A stretch of 64,000 nt of DNA from [Mycobacterium] vasticus (GCF_020181595.1 NZ_CP084028.1:2105731-2169730); one strand, 5' to 3'; shown: positions 17,604-28,307, counted from the first letter of the stretch. Program-made: numbers and translations. The notes: generated by a model from the sequence alone, not told the origin.

Positions 17604-18530
17604 ATGCCGCGGGTGATCAACCTGATCGCGTTGCTGGTGGTGGCCGGGGCCGCGACGCAGGGGTATCTGCCCGGTGTCGTCGGCGAGCCACGACAGCCGA
17701 CCGCCGCAAGTCCGGCCGAGACCATCATTTTGGCTGTGCTGTTGGCGGTATCGGTGGGCGCCGTAGCCATCGCTACGGTGAGTCGGCTGCGTCACCCGCG
17801 CGCGGCAGCCGGCAGCATGGGGCAGCTGGCCGAGTCACCCCTGGGCGGTCGGGGACGGCTGTCCTGGCGGGTGCTGCTGATCGCATTGGCGGCAGTGGCG
17901 CTGGCGCTGGTGGCGATCGTCGTGTTCGCGGAGCTGGGTGGCATGCACCGTTTCTCGATCCCGGTCGAACTGCCCGACTCGCGAAGCGGTGTGCCCGCGT
18001 CGCCATCCGCCCCGGGGACACCGGTCCCACCGGCACCGCCCTCGGCTCCTGGCCCGGACGGTTCAGTGGCCGGCCTGTTGCTGTTCAGCGCCGTGGCGAC
18101 GGTGCTGCTGGCCGCCCTGGTCACCGCGCGCCCTCGCCGCGGCCGCGTTCGGCCATCGGCTACCGACGGCGCGCCGGTCGTTGTGCCCGGACCCGCCGCG
18201 GATGAAACCCTGGTCCGGGTAGCTGAGCTGGGATTGACCCGGATCGCCGACCGCAGTCGTGGACCGCGGGAGGCGATCATCGCCTGCTACGCGGCGATGG
18301 AGCGCCACCTGGCCGACGTCCCCGATGTCGCACCACGGCAGTGTGACACTCCCACCGAGGTGCTGGCCCGCGCCGTCGACCATCATGCGCTGGCGTCGGA
18401 CAACGCCTCCCGGCTGGTGGAGCTGTTCACCGAGGCGCGGTTCAGTCCCCACCAGATGACCGAGCAAGACCGCGCCGATGCTGTCGCGATACTGCGGCTG
18501 GTGCTCGACGAATTGCGGGCTGCGACATGA
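17604..18530 (+). CDS. DUF4129 membrane protein, first gene of the moxR3-type operon
   Basis: A 308-residue protein with membrane spans at about 4-25, 40-62, 85-108 and a fourth at about 155-175 (VAGLLLFSAVATVLLAALVTA). Between spans three and four is a Pro/Ala/Ser-rich outer loop. The C-terminal cytoplasmic part (PREAIIACYAAMERHLADV to DAVAILRLVLDEL) is DUF4129, often found beside MoxR ATPases and DUF58 proteins. Start alternatives are GTG 17589 and ATG 17604. Size and order match Rv3166c. Role unknown, likely in envelope stress or protein assembly. Confidence 0.75.
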   Translation: MPRVINLIALLVVAGAATQGYLPGVVGEPRQPTAASPAETIILAVLLAVSVGAVAIATVSRLRHPRAAAGSMGQLAESPLGGRGRLSWRVLLIALAAVALALVAIVVFAELGGMHRFSIPVELPDSRSGVPASPSAPGTPVPPAPPSAPGPDGSVAGLLLFSAVATVLLAALVTARPRRGRVRPSATDGAPVVVPGPAADETLVRVAELGLTRIADRSRGPREAIIACYAAMERHLADVPDVAPRQCDTPTEVLARAVDHHALASDNASRLVELFTEARFSPHQMTEQDRADAVAILRLVLDELRAAT

Positions 18531-19008
18531 AAATATTTGCGATGCAAGCGGTCCTGCTGGTAATCGCGGTGGAGCTGGTGGCATTGGTGCTACACCGGCC
18601 GCAGTGGCTGGCGTGGGCGGCAGGCGCTGCGATTGCGGTGCCGCTGGCCGGAATCCGGCGCATGCTGGCGGCGAACGCGGGTTCGCCCACGGAGCCGATG
18701 GTCGTTGACGAACTCGGAGAATCATTGCGGCGGTGGCTGTCTGGCACGGAAGCCAGGATCCGTTGGGCGGAGTCGACGCGGGCGGACTGGGATCGACGCT
18801 GGCGCCCGATCCTGGCCAGCCGTTTCGAGGTCTCCACCGGTCAGAGGCGGGCGAAGGACCCCGCGACGTTCAGCGCCAACGGGGCGATGCTGTTCGGCGA
18901 CGAGCTGTGGCCGTGGGTGGATCCGGGCAATGTCGCTCCCGCGGGAGAACGCGGGCCGGGACCGGGACGCGCTGTGTTGGAGGAGATCCTGCACCGGCTG
19001 GAGGAGCG

Positions 19009-19012
<4 letters not shown>
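18527..19012 (+). CDS. small membrane protein of the moxR3-type operon (Rv3165c-like)
   Basis: A 161-residue protein with two closely spaced N-terminal membrane helices (about 5-23 and 27-45) and a cytoplasmic C-terminal half. That half is rich in Arg, Trp and Glu (RRWLSGTEARIRWAE, RRWRPILASRFE) and resembles the DNA-free helical tail seen in its mycobacterial relatives. The start overlaps the preceding stop by four bases (ATGA) and the end overlaps the MoxR start in the same way, indicating translational coupling. Function unknown. Confidence 0.75.
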
Positions 19013-20003
<991 letters not shown>

Positions 20004-20007
<4 letters not shown>

Positions 20008-21284
20008 TCGTGGACCCGGAGTCCGGCGCGGGCCGCGACGTCGAATTGCACTGGCGGGCCTCATCTTTGACGCGGGCGCTGATCACCGGCGCGGGGCTGG
20101 CCCTGGTGGTGGCGGTGGGCGCCTCGCGCTGCCAGTTGATCGTGTTCGCCGCACCGTTGCTGGGCGTGCTGTGCTCACTGGGCCGGCAGTCGCCGGTGCC
20201 GGTGCTGCACGTGCGCGCAAGCCCGTGCAAGCAGCGCTGTTTCGAATCCGAAACGGTCGAATTGACTGTCCGGGCGACCACATCGGCCGCTGAAGTGACT
20301 GCGGTGGACCTGGCGGTGTCGACGCACCCCGCGATGCGACTCGACACCCTTGACAGCTTGGCCGGGCCGGCCCCCGCGAAGTCGTTGACCGCCCGCACCG
20401 AACGCTGGGGCCGTTACCCGATTCGAGCCATCGTGGGCACCGTCGGCAGGGGCGGGCTGCTGGCCGGGACGGCCACCGTCGACGTCGCTGAGGTCACAGT
20501 GTTCCCGCTGGCGCCGCCGCAGGGCACGCCGATTCCGCGCAGCGAACTGCTCGACCGGGTGGGCACCCACCTGACCCGGCATCCGGGTCGCGGTGTGGAG
20601 TACGCCGACGTCCGTCCCTACGTGCCCGGCGACCCGCTGCGCTCGGTGAACTGGCCGGTCAGTGCGCGGCGAAGGAGTCTGCACGTCACCCAACGGCTGA
20701 CCGATCGGGCCGCCGACGTCGTGGTGCTCATCGACGCCTACCCGCAGCCGCACGGTCCGGCGACCGCGGCAGCCGAGCGGTCGGTGCTCGGCGCAGCGCA
20801 GGTGGTGCAGAACGCATTACGCAATGGCGACCGCGCCGGGGTGGTGACGCTCGGTGGCGGCCGGCCGCGCTGGGTGGGCGCGGATATCGGGCAGCGCCAG
20901 TTCTATCGCATCGTCGACGCCGTCCTCGGCGCCGGCGACGGATTCGAGACCACCGTCGGCACGCTGGCGCCGCGGGCCGCTGTTCCGGCCGGCGCCCTGA
21001 TCATCGCGTTCTCTACGCTTCTGGACACCGAATTTGCGCTGGCACTGACAGACTTGCGCAAACGCGGGCACGTGGTGCTGGTCGTCGACGTCCTGGCCGG
21101 CTCACCGTTCGAGGACCAACCCGAGCCGTTGGTGTCGCGGATCTGGATGCTGCAGCGCGCTGCCATGTATCGGGATATGGCCAGCTTCGGCGTCGACGTC
21201 GCGTCCTGGGTGTCTCAGGAGGCGCTGGATCAGTCGATGCGCCTGGTGACACAGCGGCAACGACCGACGGCGACGGGGCCATGA
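20004..21284 (+). CDS. DUF58 protein (VWA-like), MoxR partner
   Basis: A 426-residue protein with two membrane helices near the N-terminus (about 19-37 and 38-55). The DUF58 core is GVEYADVRPYVPGDPLRSVNWPVSARRRSLHVTQ, followed by a VWA-like domain (VVVLIDAYPQPHG) whose MIDAS Asp is partly kept. It starts at GTG 20004, overlapping the MoxR stop (GTGA). It is expected to be a substrate-binding partner of the ATPase at the membrane. Length matches Rv3163c. Confidence 0.85.
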
Positions 21285-21727
21285 CGCGGTGTGCCGATGC
21301 CCCCGGGACAGTGCTGTCGGCGCTGTCCGGCGCGTGCGGGCTGGCCATGGCGGCGGCTGCCGGTTCCGCGGCGGAGGGGACGGCCGCCACCGCGGCGTTG
21401 CTGGCGGCGGTCGCGGTGCTGGTCGGGTTCTGGTGGCGTGCGGCGGCGACGGTCGCGGTATTGCTCGTCGTGGTGGCGATCGGATTCGCCGATCCACCGG
21501 CGGTTTCGGCGGCGGTAGCCGGGCTGGCCGCGGTCGGCTACCTGCTGTTGCGGCACGCCGGCACGGTGACGGCTCCGACGGTGATCTTCGCCCTCGGGTT
21601 CACCGGTGCCGCGTTGGCCGTGACAGTCTTCCCGTTCAGCCTGCCATGGCTGCCGCTGGCGGCGCCGTTCGCGGCGTTCGGTCTCTATGCTGTTGCCGCG
21701 CAACCGTTTCTGGGTGCAGAGCGGTAG
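21281..21727 (+). CDS. small integral membrane protein, last gene of the moxR3-type operon
   Basis: A 148-residue, very hydrophobic protein of four to five helices rich in Ala, Val and Leu, with no recognisable active site. ATG overlaps the DUF58 stop by four bases. Size and position match Rv3162c. Function unknown; presumably a membrane subunit of the MoxR/DUF58 system. Confidence 0.7.
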   Translation: MTRCADAPGTVLSALSGACGLAMAAAAGSAAEGTAATAALLAAVAVLVGFWWRAAATVAVLLVVVAIGFADPPAVSAAVAGLAAVGYLLLRHAGTVTAPTVIFALGFTGAALAVTVFPFSLPWLPLAAPFAAFGLYAVAAQPFLGAER

Positions 21728-21731
21728 GCAG

Positions 21732-22862
21732 TCAGGCGCCAGAGGCTTCGTTGAGCGCTTCGAGGGTGCCGGTGGCCTCGAGGTACTCCTGCACCCAGCG
21801 CTGCATGACCGTCGAGGTCTTCTCGACCTTGGTGAACTGGCCGACGACCTGACCGACCGGGTTGAACGCCACGTCGACGCTCTCGTTGGGGAACTTGTTC
21901 GTGGCCCGAACCGCCATGCCGGAGACCATGTACTGCAACGGCATGCCCAGCGGCTTGGGGTTCTCCGGGGCCTCCCACGCCTCGGTCCAGTCGTTGCGCA
22001 GCATCCGGGCCGGTTTGCCGGTGAACGAGCGGCTGCGGACGGTGTCGCGACTGCCCGCCTTGATGTAGGCGGCGTGCTGGGCCTCGGTGTTCGAGGACTC
22101 CTCGACCATCAGCCACTGCGAACCGGTCCACGCACCCTGAGCGCCCAGTGCCAGGGCCGCAGCGATCTGCTGGCCACTGCCGATACCGCCGGCGGCCAGC
22201 ACCGGAACCGGCGCCACCGCCTTGACCACCTCGGGCCACAGCACGATCGAGCCCACCTCGCCGCAGTGGCCGCCGGCCTCGCCGCCCTGGGCGATGATGA
22301 TGTCCACCCCGGCTGCCGCGTGCTTCTTGGCCTGCGACGCAGAGCCGCACAGCGCGGCGACCTTGCGGCCCGCTTCGTGGATGTGGGCGATCATGTCGGC
22401 CGGGGGAGTCCCGAGCGCATTGGCGATCATCGTCACCTTCGGGTGCTGCAGCGCGACCTCGACCTGCGGGGTGGCGGTGGCCTCGGTCCAGCCCAGCAGC
22501 TGCAGGCTGTCGTCGTCGGCGTTCTCGACGGGAACGCCGTGGTCGGCCAGCAGCTTCTTGCCGAAGTCGAGGTGCGCCTGGGGCACCATCTTGCGCAGCG
22601 AGGCCGCCAGGTCCTCGGCCGACTGTCCGGAGTCCATGCCCTCGTACTTGTTCGGGATGACGATGTCGACGCCGTAGGGGTGGTCGCCGATGTTCTCGTC
22701 GATCCAGTTCAGTTCGATCTCAAGCTGCTCGGGGGTGAAGCCCACCGCGCCGAGCACCCCGAACCCACCGGCCTTGCTCACCGCGACGACCACGTCACGA
22801 CAGTGCGTAAAGGCGAAAATGGGGAACTCGATACCGAGCTCATCGCAGAGGGGAGTGTGCAT
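21732..22862 (-). CDS. nitronate monooxygenase/2-nitropropane dioxygenase-family flavoprotein
   Basis: A 376-residue FMN TIM-barrel enzyme. FAFTHCRDVVVAVSKAGGFGVLGA opens the barrel, and IIAQGGEAGGHCGEVG holds the family His; VLAAGGIGSGQQIAAALALGAQG binds FMN phosphate. Relatives include nitronate monooxygenases, and IpdC of M. tuberculosis, a reductase in cholesterol ring degradation. A KstR-type box on its promoter points to steroid metabolism and away from nitroalkane oxidation. GAAGGAG precedes the ATG. It converges with the moxR3-type operon. Confidence 0.85.
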   Translation of the reverse strand: MHTPLCDELGIEFPIFAFTHCRDVVVAVSKAGGFGVLGAVGFTPEQLEIELNWIDENIGDHPYGVDIVIPNKYEGMDSGQSAEDLAASLRKMVPQAHLDFGKKLLADHGVPVENADDDSLQLLGWTEATATPQVEVALQHPKVTMIANALGTPPADMIAHIHEAGRKVAALCGSASQAKKHAAAGVDIIIAQGGEAGGHCGEVGSIVLWPEVVKAVAPVPVLAAGGIGSGQQIAAALALGAQGAWTGSQWLMVEESSNTEAQHAAYIKAGSRDTVRSRSFTGKPARMLRNDWTEAWEAPENPKPLGMPLQYMVSGMAVRATNKFPNESVDVAFNPVGQVVGQFTKVEKTSTVMQRWVQEYLEATGTLEALNEASGA

Positions 22863-22896
22863 TACCTGCTCCTTCGCGGGGGCGACGGGACTTGAG

Positions 22897-22910
22897 TGAA
22901 ACGTGTTCTA
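22897..22910. promoter_or_regulatory. KstR-type operator on the nitronate-monooxygenase-like gene
   Basis: TGAAACGTGTTCTA fits the KstR consensus TNNAACNNGTTNNA at every fixed position. A minus-strand -10 candidate TAAATT (22910-22915) abuts it, so the box covers the likely transcription start of the gene beginning at 22862. Confidence 0.75.
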
Positions 22911-23003
22911 ATTTAGTACCAGACTCGGCGGGCTGAAGCCAATAGGCCACAGGTGGGCGACTGGAATCCCCACACTACCGCCAATCGTGTCGCCAGAGCC
23001 GAC

Positions 23004-23801
23004 TCAACGGGTTGCGACAGCCCGCAGCACGGCCACTCCGAAGCCGGCGGCTCGGCTCAGCGACCTTGCGCGGGCACGGCCGGCCCCGCTGACCCGCAGC
23101 ACCGGCCAGCCGTGCCGCGCCGCCAGCGCGGCCAGCCCCGGGCGTGGATTGACCGGCCGGGGGTGTCCCACCACCGACATCAGCGCGGCGTCCTCGTCGC
23201 CGTCGGCATAGAAGAAGCTGTCGGCCAGCTCGATCCCGTTCTTCGCGCAGAACTGCTGGACAGCGGCGGCCTTCTGTGCGCCCCACACCACGGGTTTGAC
23301 GACGCCGCCGGTCAGCACACCGTGGTCGTCGAGTTCGAAGCGGTTGCACAACACCCGCCCGATCCCCAGGAAGCGGGCGACGGGCTCGGCGTGGATGGTC
23401 AGGGCGGAGGAACTCAACACCACGGTGTGGCCCGCCTGCTGATGCGCCCGCACGATCTCCCGCATGTGCGGGTAGACCCGCTCGGCGATGTGGTCGGCGA
23501 ACAGTCTCGCGCCGACGCCGTCGAGTTCGCCGATGGACTCGCCACGGAGGTAGCCGGCCGCGCGCATCAACAGCCGCTCGAACTGCATGCGGCCCAGCCG
23601 ATATCGCACCGCGGCCTCGACGACACCGAGCACCTCGCCGGCCCGGGCCTGGCGCCGCCGAATGCGGTCACCGGCGTGAGCGGTGGCGGTGAACCCGGAG
23701 ACCAGCGTGCCGTCCAGATCGAAGAAGGCCCCGATCCGGGCTCCGGTTTCGGTGCTGGCGATCTCGGCGATCAGGTCGCGCGGTGATGCTGACGAGGTCA
23801 T
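23004..23801 (-). CDS. HAD-IB family phosphatase (SerB-like)
   Basis: A 265-residue HAD hydrolase. Motif I FFDLDGTLVSG carries the nucleophile Asp; motif II VLSSSALT; motif III Lys and FFYADGDEDAALM supplies the acidic pair that binds Mg. It belongs to the IB subclass (phosphoserine-phosphatase-like), which in mycobacteria includes the N-terminal part of PlsC-like proteins. Substrate unknown. The C-terminal 30 residues are Arg/Ala-rich and possibly membrane-associating. Confidence 0.82.
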   Translation of the reverse strand: MTSSASPRDLIAEIASTETGARIGAFFDLDGTLVSGFTATAHAGDRIRRRQARAGEVLGVVEAAVRYRLGRMQFERLLMRAAGYLRGESIGELDGVGARLFADHIAERVYPHMREIVRAHQQAGHTVVLSSSALTIHAEPVARFLGIGRVLCNRFELDDHGVLTGGVVKPVVWGAQKAAAVQQFCAKNGIELADSFFYADGDEDAALMSVVGHPRPVNPRPGLAALAARHGWPVLRVSGAGRARARSLSRAAGFGVAVLRAVATR

Positions 23802-23878
23802 CGGCGTCGATGTTACGTCCGAGGCGGGTGGGTGGCAGCTGATAGCGTGATCAGCCTATGGATGAGGAGACCAGGTCC

Positions 23879-24115
23879 ATGACCAGTGAGTCCACCACGA
23901 CCGATCTGCGCCAGGCACTGTCCGATCAAGCCGAGCAGCTCGGCTGGCGGCGCACCCGCCGGGAGCGTGTCGACATCTACAGCCGCGGCATCTACCACGT
24001 CCACGCGATGTGGCGCGATGACACCGTCCTCAACGGCGGTGCACATTACGAGGACACCGTCTTGCTGGCCTACACCACCGAGGTCGGGAAGATTCAGAGC
24101 TGGCTGGCCAAGTGA
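23879..24115 (+). CDS. small conserved mycobacterial protein of unknown function
   Basis: A 78-residue soluble, charged protein (RQALSDQAEQLGWRRTRRERVDIY, then a beta-rich end with VHAMWRDD and TEVGKIQSWLAK). ATG at 23879 has a GAGGAG eight bases upstream. An alternative ATG at 23858 adds seven residues but has only a weak -10 (TAGCGT, 23843-23848) ahead of it. No family recognised. Confidence 0.6.
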   Translation: MTSESTTTDLRQALSDQAEQLGWRRTRRERVDIYSRGIYHVHAMWRDDTVLNGGAHYEDTVLLAYTTEVGKIQSWLAK

Positions 24116-24247
24116 GACGGGCGGGGTAACTGCCGCGACTCCGGTTCGCATCGGTTTCATATACCGCCCGTCGTGTCACACCAGTCTCAATTTTCACACG
24201 GCTAACTTCGGTCCCGACCTTGTCGTTCACGGGATTGGGGAGAAGCC

Positions 24248-24757
24248 ATGTCACGAATCCGAAATTGCCTCACTGTTGCCGCCGGCGCCGCTGCCGGCCT
24301 GTTCCTGGGGGCGCTGGCATCCAGCGCGGTCGCCAGCGCGGACGTCGCGCCGATCAACCCCGGCCTGCCCAGCGTGTTGGAGCAGGTCGTCGCGTCCTCG
24401 GCGACCATTCCGCAGCAGTTGCTGCAGACCACCGCGTCGGCACTCAGTGGCTCCACGCTGGCTCCCGCGGCTGCGCCGGCCCAGTCGCCGATCGCGACCG
24501 CGACCTTCAACGTTCCGCCGACGCAGAGCACCGCGGCTCCCGCCGGTACCAGTGGCCTGTCGGGGTTGCCGGCCAGCCTGGGTTCGATGCTGCCGTTCCC
24601 GATGCCGAACTTCGGCGGGGCCGCGCCGGCGGCGATGGCACCGACAGCCATGGCACCGACGTCGATGGTTCCGGGCGCCTTCATGCCGGCGGCCGCGGCG
24701 GCCCCGATTCCCGCGGCGTCCCCGATGGAAGTGGTGCTCATCCCCGGTCTGCCCTGA
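24248..24757 (+). CDS. secreted Ala/Pro-rich low-complexity protein
   Basis: A 169-residue protein with a Sec signal peptide (about 1-32, SAVASA before DVAPINPG). The remainder is low complexity and rich in Ala, Pro, Ser and Met. It includes a short internal repeat AMAPTAMAPTSMVPG and ends EVVLIPGLP. There are no cysteines and no enzymatic motif. It may be a cell-wall spacer or surface protein, but this is a guess from composition. It lies directly upstream of cinA, with its own leader region of about 130 bases. Confidence 0.65.
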   Translation: MSRIRNCLTVAAGAAAGLFLGALASSAVASADVAPINPGLPSVLEQVVASSATIPQQLLQTTASALSGSTLAPAAAPAQSPIATATFNVPPTQSTAAPAGTSGLSGLPASLGSMLPFPMPNFGGAAPAAMAPTAMAPTSMVPGAFMPAAAAAPIPAASPMEVVLIPGLP

Positions 24758-24769
24758 CCCGTGAGTGGG

Positions 24770-24775
24770 TAACCT
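24770..24775 (+). promoter_or_regulatory. probable -10 box of cinA (leaderless)
   Basis: TAACCT seven bases before the GTG at 24783, identical to the box before gnd. Confidence 0.6.
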
Positions 24776-24782
24776 CGGACCG

Positions 24783-26057
24783 GTGAGCGCACGCGCAGGA
24801 ATAGTGGTCACCGGTACCGAGGTACTCACCGGGCGCATCGCCGACCGCAACGGACCGTGGCTCGCCGACCAGCTCCTGGAACTGGGAGTCGAGTTGGCGC
24901 ACATCACGATCTGCGGTGACCGGCCTGCTGACATCGAGGCACAGCTGCGGTTCCTGGCCGGTGCCGGTGTCGACCTGATCGTCACCAGCGGTGGCCTGGG
25001 GCCGACGGCCGATGACCTGACCGTCGAGACCGTCTCCCGGTTCTGCGGCCGGGACCTGGTGCTCGATGCTGAGTTGGAGGACCGGATCGCCGAAATCCTC
25101 AAACCGATGATGGCGCGTTACACCGGTCCGGGCGCACCGGATTTTGCGACGGTGCGCGCGGCCAACCGCAAGCAGGCGATGGTGCCTGCTGGGGCCACCA
25201 TCCTGGACCCGGTGGGCACCGCGCCGGGCGTGGTGGTGGCGGGCACGCCGACGGTGGTGGTGCTGCCCGGGCCGCCGCGCGAGCTGCAACCGATGTGGCA
25301 CAAGGCGATCGGCACCGCAGCGGTGCAGGACGCGATCGCCGGCCGCACCCGCTATGAACAGCAGACGGTGCGGATGTTCGGGCTGCCCGAATCCGGTCTG
25401 GCCGACACACTGCGGCACGCGCAGCAGACCATCGCCGACTACAACCGGCTGGAGATCACCACCTGTCTGCGTCGCGGGGAGTTGGAGATCGTCACCCGCT
25501 ATGAACCCGATGCCGCCACCGCCTACGCGCAACTGATCGCGCTGCTGCGCCAACGCCACGGCGGCAAGGTCTTCTCCGAGGACGGTTCGCTGATCGACGA
25601 TCTGGTGGCGGGGATGTTGGCGGGTCGGTGGATCGCGACGGCGGAATCCTGTACGGCGGGAATGCTGGCGGCGCGGCTGGCCGACCAGCCCGGCGCCTCG
25701 CAGTATCTGGCCGGCGGCGTGGTGTCGTACTCCAACAATGCGAAATCCGAGCTGCTCGCGGTGGACGCGGCATTGATCGCCGAGCACGGCGCGGTGTCCG
25801 AGCCGGTGGCCGAGGCGATGGCCGCCGGTGCGCTGCGCCGGTTCGGGGCAGACACTGCGGTGGCCATCACCGGGATAGCCGGCCCGGGCGGGGGAACGCC
25901 GGACAAGCCCGTGGGCACGGTGTGCTTCTGTGTGGCGCTCGGCGACGGCACGCTGCTGACCCGCACCACCCGGTTGCCGGGGGAGCGTGCCGATATCCGG
26001 GAGCGCTCGACGACGGTGGCCATGCATCTGCTGCGCCGGGCTCTGTCAGCCGAATGA
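24783..26057 (+). CDS. cinA: CinA-family protein (competence/damage-inducible; nicotinamide mononucleotide deamidase domain)
   Basis: A 424-residue two-domain protein. The N-terminal molybdopterin-binding-like (COG1058) domain starts [14 protein letters not shown] and contains [13 protein letters not shown]. The C-terminal CinA domain has [14 protein letters not shown] and [20 protein letters not shown], the active site for NMN deamidation in the family. GTG at 24783 is supported by the -10 box and by the fold beginning there. In M. tuberculosis CinA (Rv1901) also affects tolerance to drugs that form NAD adducts. It is a housekeeping NAD-salvage gene. Confidence 0.93.
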   Translation: MSARAGIVVTGTEVLTGRIADRNGPWLADQLLELGVELAHITICGDRPADIEAQLRFLAGAGVDLIVTSGGLGPTADDLTVETVSRFCGRDLVLDAELEDRIAEILKPMMARYTGPGAPDFATVRAANRKQAMVPAGATILDPVGTAPGVVVAGTPTVVVLPGPPRELQPMWHKAIGTAAVQDAIAGRTRYEQQTVRMFGLPESGLADTLRHAQQTIADYNRLEITTCLRRGELEIVTRYEPDAATAYAQLIALLRQRHGGKVFSEDGSLIDDLVAGMLAGRWIATAESCTAGMLAARLADQPGASQYLAGGVVSYSNNAKSELLAVDAALIAEHGAVSEPVAEAMAAGALRRFGADTAVAITGIAGPGGGTPDKPVGTVCFCVALGDGTLLTRTTRLPGERADIRERSTTVAMHLLRRALSAE

Positions 26058-26066
26058 CGCGCCGGC

Positions 26067-27506
26067 GTGAACACGCAATGGGTGTGGCTGGACGGGTCCG
26101 GATATCGGCTGGGCCGGCTGGTGCTGGAACGCGGCATCGCGGCGGTCTACGTCATCGCCTTCGTCGCGGCCGGGCGGCAGTTTCGAGCTCTGATCGGCGA
26201 GCACGGCATGCTTCCGGTGCCATCGTTTGTGCGCCGGCGGTCGTTCCGGTTGGCTCCCAGTATTTTTCACCTGCATTATTCGGATAGATGGTTCGCCGGC
26301 TTGTGCTGGCTGGGCGCCATATTGGCCGCGGCGATGGTGGTCGGCGTCGGTGATCTGGCCCCGCTGTGGGCGGTGATGGCCCTCTGGCTGCTGCTGTGGG
26401 TGCTGTACCTGTCGATCGTCAACGTCGGGCAGGTCTGGTACGGATTCGGCTGGGAGTCGATTCTGCTGGAAAGCGGCTTCCTGGCGGTGTTTCTGGGCAA
26501 TGACCGGGTGGCGCCGCCGGTGCTGGTGATGTGGCTGGCGCGGTGGCTGCTGTTTCGCATCGAGTTCGGCGCCGGCCTGATCAAGCTGCGCGGCGACCCC
26601 TGCTGGCGCAACCTGACCTGCCTGTACTACCACCACGAGACCCAGCCGATGCCGGGCCCACTGAGCTGGTACTTCCATCACCTGCCCAAGCCGCTGCACC
26701 GGATCGAGGCCGCCGGCAATCACTTCGCCCAGCTGGTCGTGCCGTTCGGGCTGTTCGCGCCGCAGCCGGTCGCCGGCGTTGCAGCGGTGATCATCGTCGC
26801 CACCCAACTGTGGCTGGTGGCGTCGGGCAACTTCGCCTGGCTGAACTGGCTGACAATTGTCCTGGCCGCCAGCGTGATCGACCAATCCTGGCTTACAGGA
26901 ATGGGTTTCGGTTCGGCATCACCGGGTCTGGCCGAAGCCCCACCATGGTTCACGGCGCTGGTGCTGGCATTCGTCGCGATGGTGCTGGTGCTCAGCTACT
27001 GGCCGATCCGCAATATGGCCAGTCGGAGCCAACGGATGAACGCCTCCTTCAACCCGCTGCATCTGGTCAACAGCTACGGTGCGTTCGGCACCGTCGGCCG
27101 CACCCGCCGGGAAGTGGTGATCGAGGGCACCACGGAGGCTCGGATCAGTGCGGATACGGTGTGGCGGGAGTACGAGTTCAAGGGCAAACCCGGTGCGCTG
27201 AAACGGCCTCCGAGGCAGTGGGCGCCCTACCACCTGCGGCTGGACTGGCTGATGTGGTTCGCCGCGCTGTCGCCGCGCTATGCGCAGCCGTGGCGCGACG
27301 CACTGCTGCAGCGCCTGCTGCGCAACGATCGTGACACGCTGCGGCTGTTGCGCGGCAACCCTTTTCCCGGCGAACCGCCGCGGTATGTGCGGGCACTGCT
27401 GTATGAGTACCGGTTCACCACCCGGGCCGAGCGCCGGCGGGATAAAGCGTGGTGGCACCGCGACCTGGTGGGTGTGTACGCGCCGCCCACGGCCATTCGG
27501 GGCTGA
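26067..27506 (+). CDS. lipase maturation factor (LMF) family membrane protein
   Basis: A 479-residue integral membrane protein that matches the LMF1/DUF1222 family. ERGIAAVYVIAFVAAGRQFRALIGEHGMLP, FGWESILLESGFLAVFL, IEFGAGLIKLRGDPCWRNLTCLYYHHETQPMPGPLSWYFHH and NSYGAFGTVGRTRREVVIEGT are family hallmarks. It has about eight membrane helices and a C-terminal soluble part. Eukaryotic LMF1 helps lipases fold in the ER; the bacterial role is not known. It starts at a GTG ten bases after cinA and is likely in its operon. Confidence 0.88.
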   Translation: MNTQWVWLDGSGYRLGRLVLERGIAAVYVIAFVAAGRQFRALIGEHGMLPVPSFVRRRSFRLAPSIFHLHYSDRWFAGLCWLGAILAAAMVVGVGDLAPLWAVMALWLLLWVLYLSIVNVGQVWYGFGWESILLESGFLAVFLGNDRVAPPVLVMWLARWLLFRIEFGAGLIKLRGDPCWRNLTCLYYHHETQPMPGPLSWYFHHLPKPLHRIEAAGNHFAQLVVPFGLFAPQPVAGVAAVIIVATQLWLVASGNFAWLNWLTIVLAASVIDQSWLTGMGFGSASPGLAEAPPWFTALVLAFVAMVLVLSYWPIRNMASRSQRMNASFNPLHLVNSYGAFGTVGRTRREVVIEGTTEARISADTVWREYEFKGKPGALKRPPRQWAPYHLRLDWLMWFAALSPRYAQPWRDALLQRLLRNDRDTLRLLRGNPFPGEPPRYVRALLYEYRFTTRAERRRDKAWWHRDLVGVYAPPTAIRG

Positions 27507-27512
27507 TCAGTC

Positions 27513-27944
27513 TCAGAGTTCCAGCAGCACCGTCACCGGGCCGTCGTTGACCAATTCCACCGCCATGTGCGCGCCGAACACCCCGGTCTGCACGTGGGCT
27601 CCCAACTCGCGAAGTGCGTCGGCGAACGCGGCCACCAGCGGCTCGGCGACCGCTCCGGGTGCCGCGGCGTTCCACGATGGGCGCCGGCCCTTGGCGGTGT
27701 CGGCGTAGAGGGTGAACTGGCTGACGACCAGGATCGGCGCACCGGTATCGGCGGCCGATCGCTCGCCGTCGAGAATTCGTAATTGCCAGAGCTTTTCGGC
27801 GAGCCGCCGAGCCTTGTCGGTGTCGTCGTCGTGCGTGACCCCGACCAGCGCCACCAACCCCTGGCCGTCCGGCGTTATCGCGCCCACCGTCTCGCCGTCG
27901 ACGGAAACCCGCGCTGACGAGACACGTTGCACCAGAACCCGCAT
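27513..27944 (-). CDS. dtd: D-aminoacyl-tRNA deacylase
   Basis: A 143-residue proofreading enzyme that hydrolyses D-aminoacyl-tRNA. It starts [18 protein letters not shown] and has the catalytic-site motifs SQFTLYAD and the cross-dimer segment [11 protein letters not shown] near the end. A TAGCAT box six bases before the ATG suggests a leaderless message. It is divergent from the gene at 27996, as Rv1897c is from Rv1898. Confidence 0.95.
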   Translation of the reverse strand: MRVLVQRVSSARVSVDGETVGAITPDGQGLVALVGVTHDDDTDKARRLAEKLWQLRILDGERSAADTGAPILVVSQFTLYADTAKGRRPSWNAAAPGAVAEPLVAAFADALRELGAHVQTGVFGAHMAVELVNDGPVTVLLEL

Positions 27945-27950
27945 GGCCCG

Positions 27951-27956
27951 ATGCTA
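27951..27956 (-). promoter_or_regulatory. probable -10 box of dtd (leaderless)
   Basis: TAGCAT on the minus strand, six bases before the dtd ATG at 27944. Confidence 0.5.
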
Positions 27957-27995
27957 GGTAGGCTCACTGGTGGTGCGAACGAGGGGGTGAGGCAG

Positions 27996-28307
27996 ATGTC
28001 GGTGCTGGTTGCGTTCTCGGTCACCCCACTCGGTGTCGGCGAGGGAGTCGGGGAGATCGTCGCCGAGGCGGTCCGGGTGGTCCGCGAGTCCGGGCTGCCC
28101 AATCACACCGATGCCATGTTCACCGTCATCGAAGGCGACGACTGGGCGCAGGTGATGGCCGTGGTGCAGCGGGCGGTGGAAGCCGTGGCCGCCCGGTCCC
28201 CGAGGGTGAGCACCGTGATCAAGGCCGACCTTCGGGCGGGAGCGGTCGACGCGATGAACGCCAAGGTCGCGTCGGTGGAGCGACACCTGGCCGCGCCTTC
28301 TAGGTGA
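27996..28307 (+). CDS. MTH1187/YkoF-like thiamine-binding protein (UPF0045)
   Basis: A 103-residue ferredoxin-like protein: [47 protein letters not shown] is the whole family core. Members form tetramers and bind thiamine or related metabolites. It lies in the same place as Rv1898. GAGGGGG precedes the ATG at 27996. No TPP riboswitch fits in the 51-base gap to dtd. It converges with the VanX-like gene with an eight-base overlap. Confidence 0.85.
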   Translation: MSVLVAFSVTPLGVGEGVGEIVAEAVRVVRESGLPNHTDAMFTVIEGDDWAQVMAVVQRAVEAVAARSPRVSTVIKADLRAGAVDAMNAKVASVERHLAAPSR

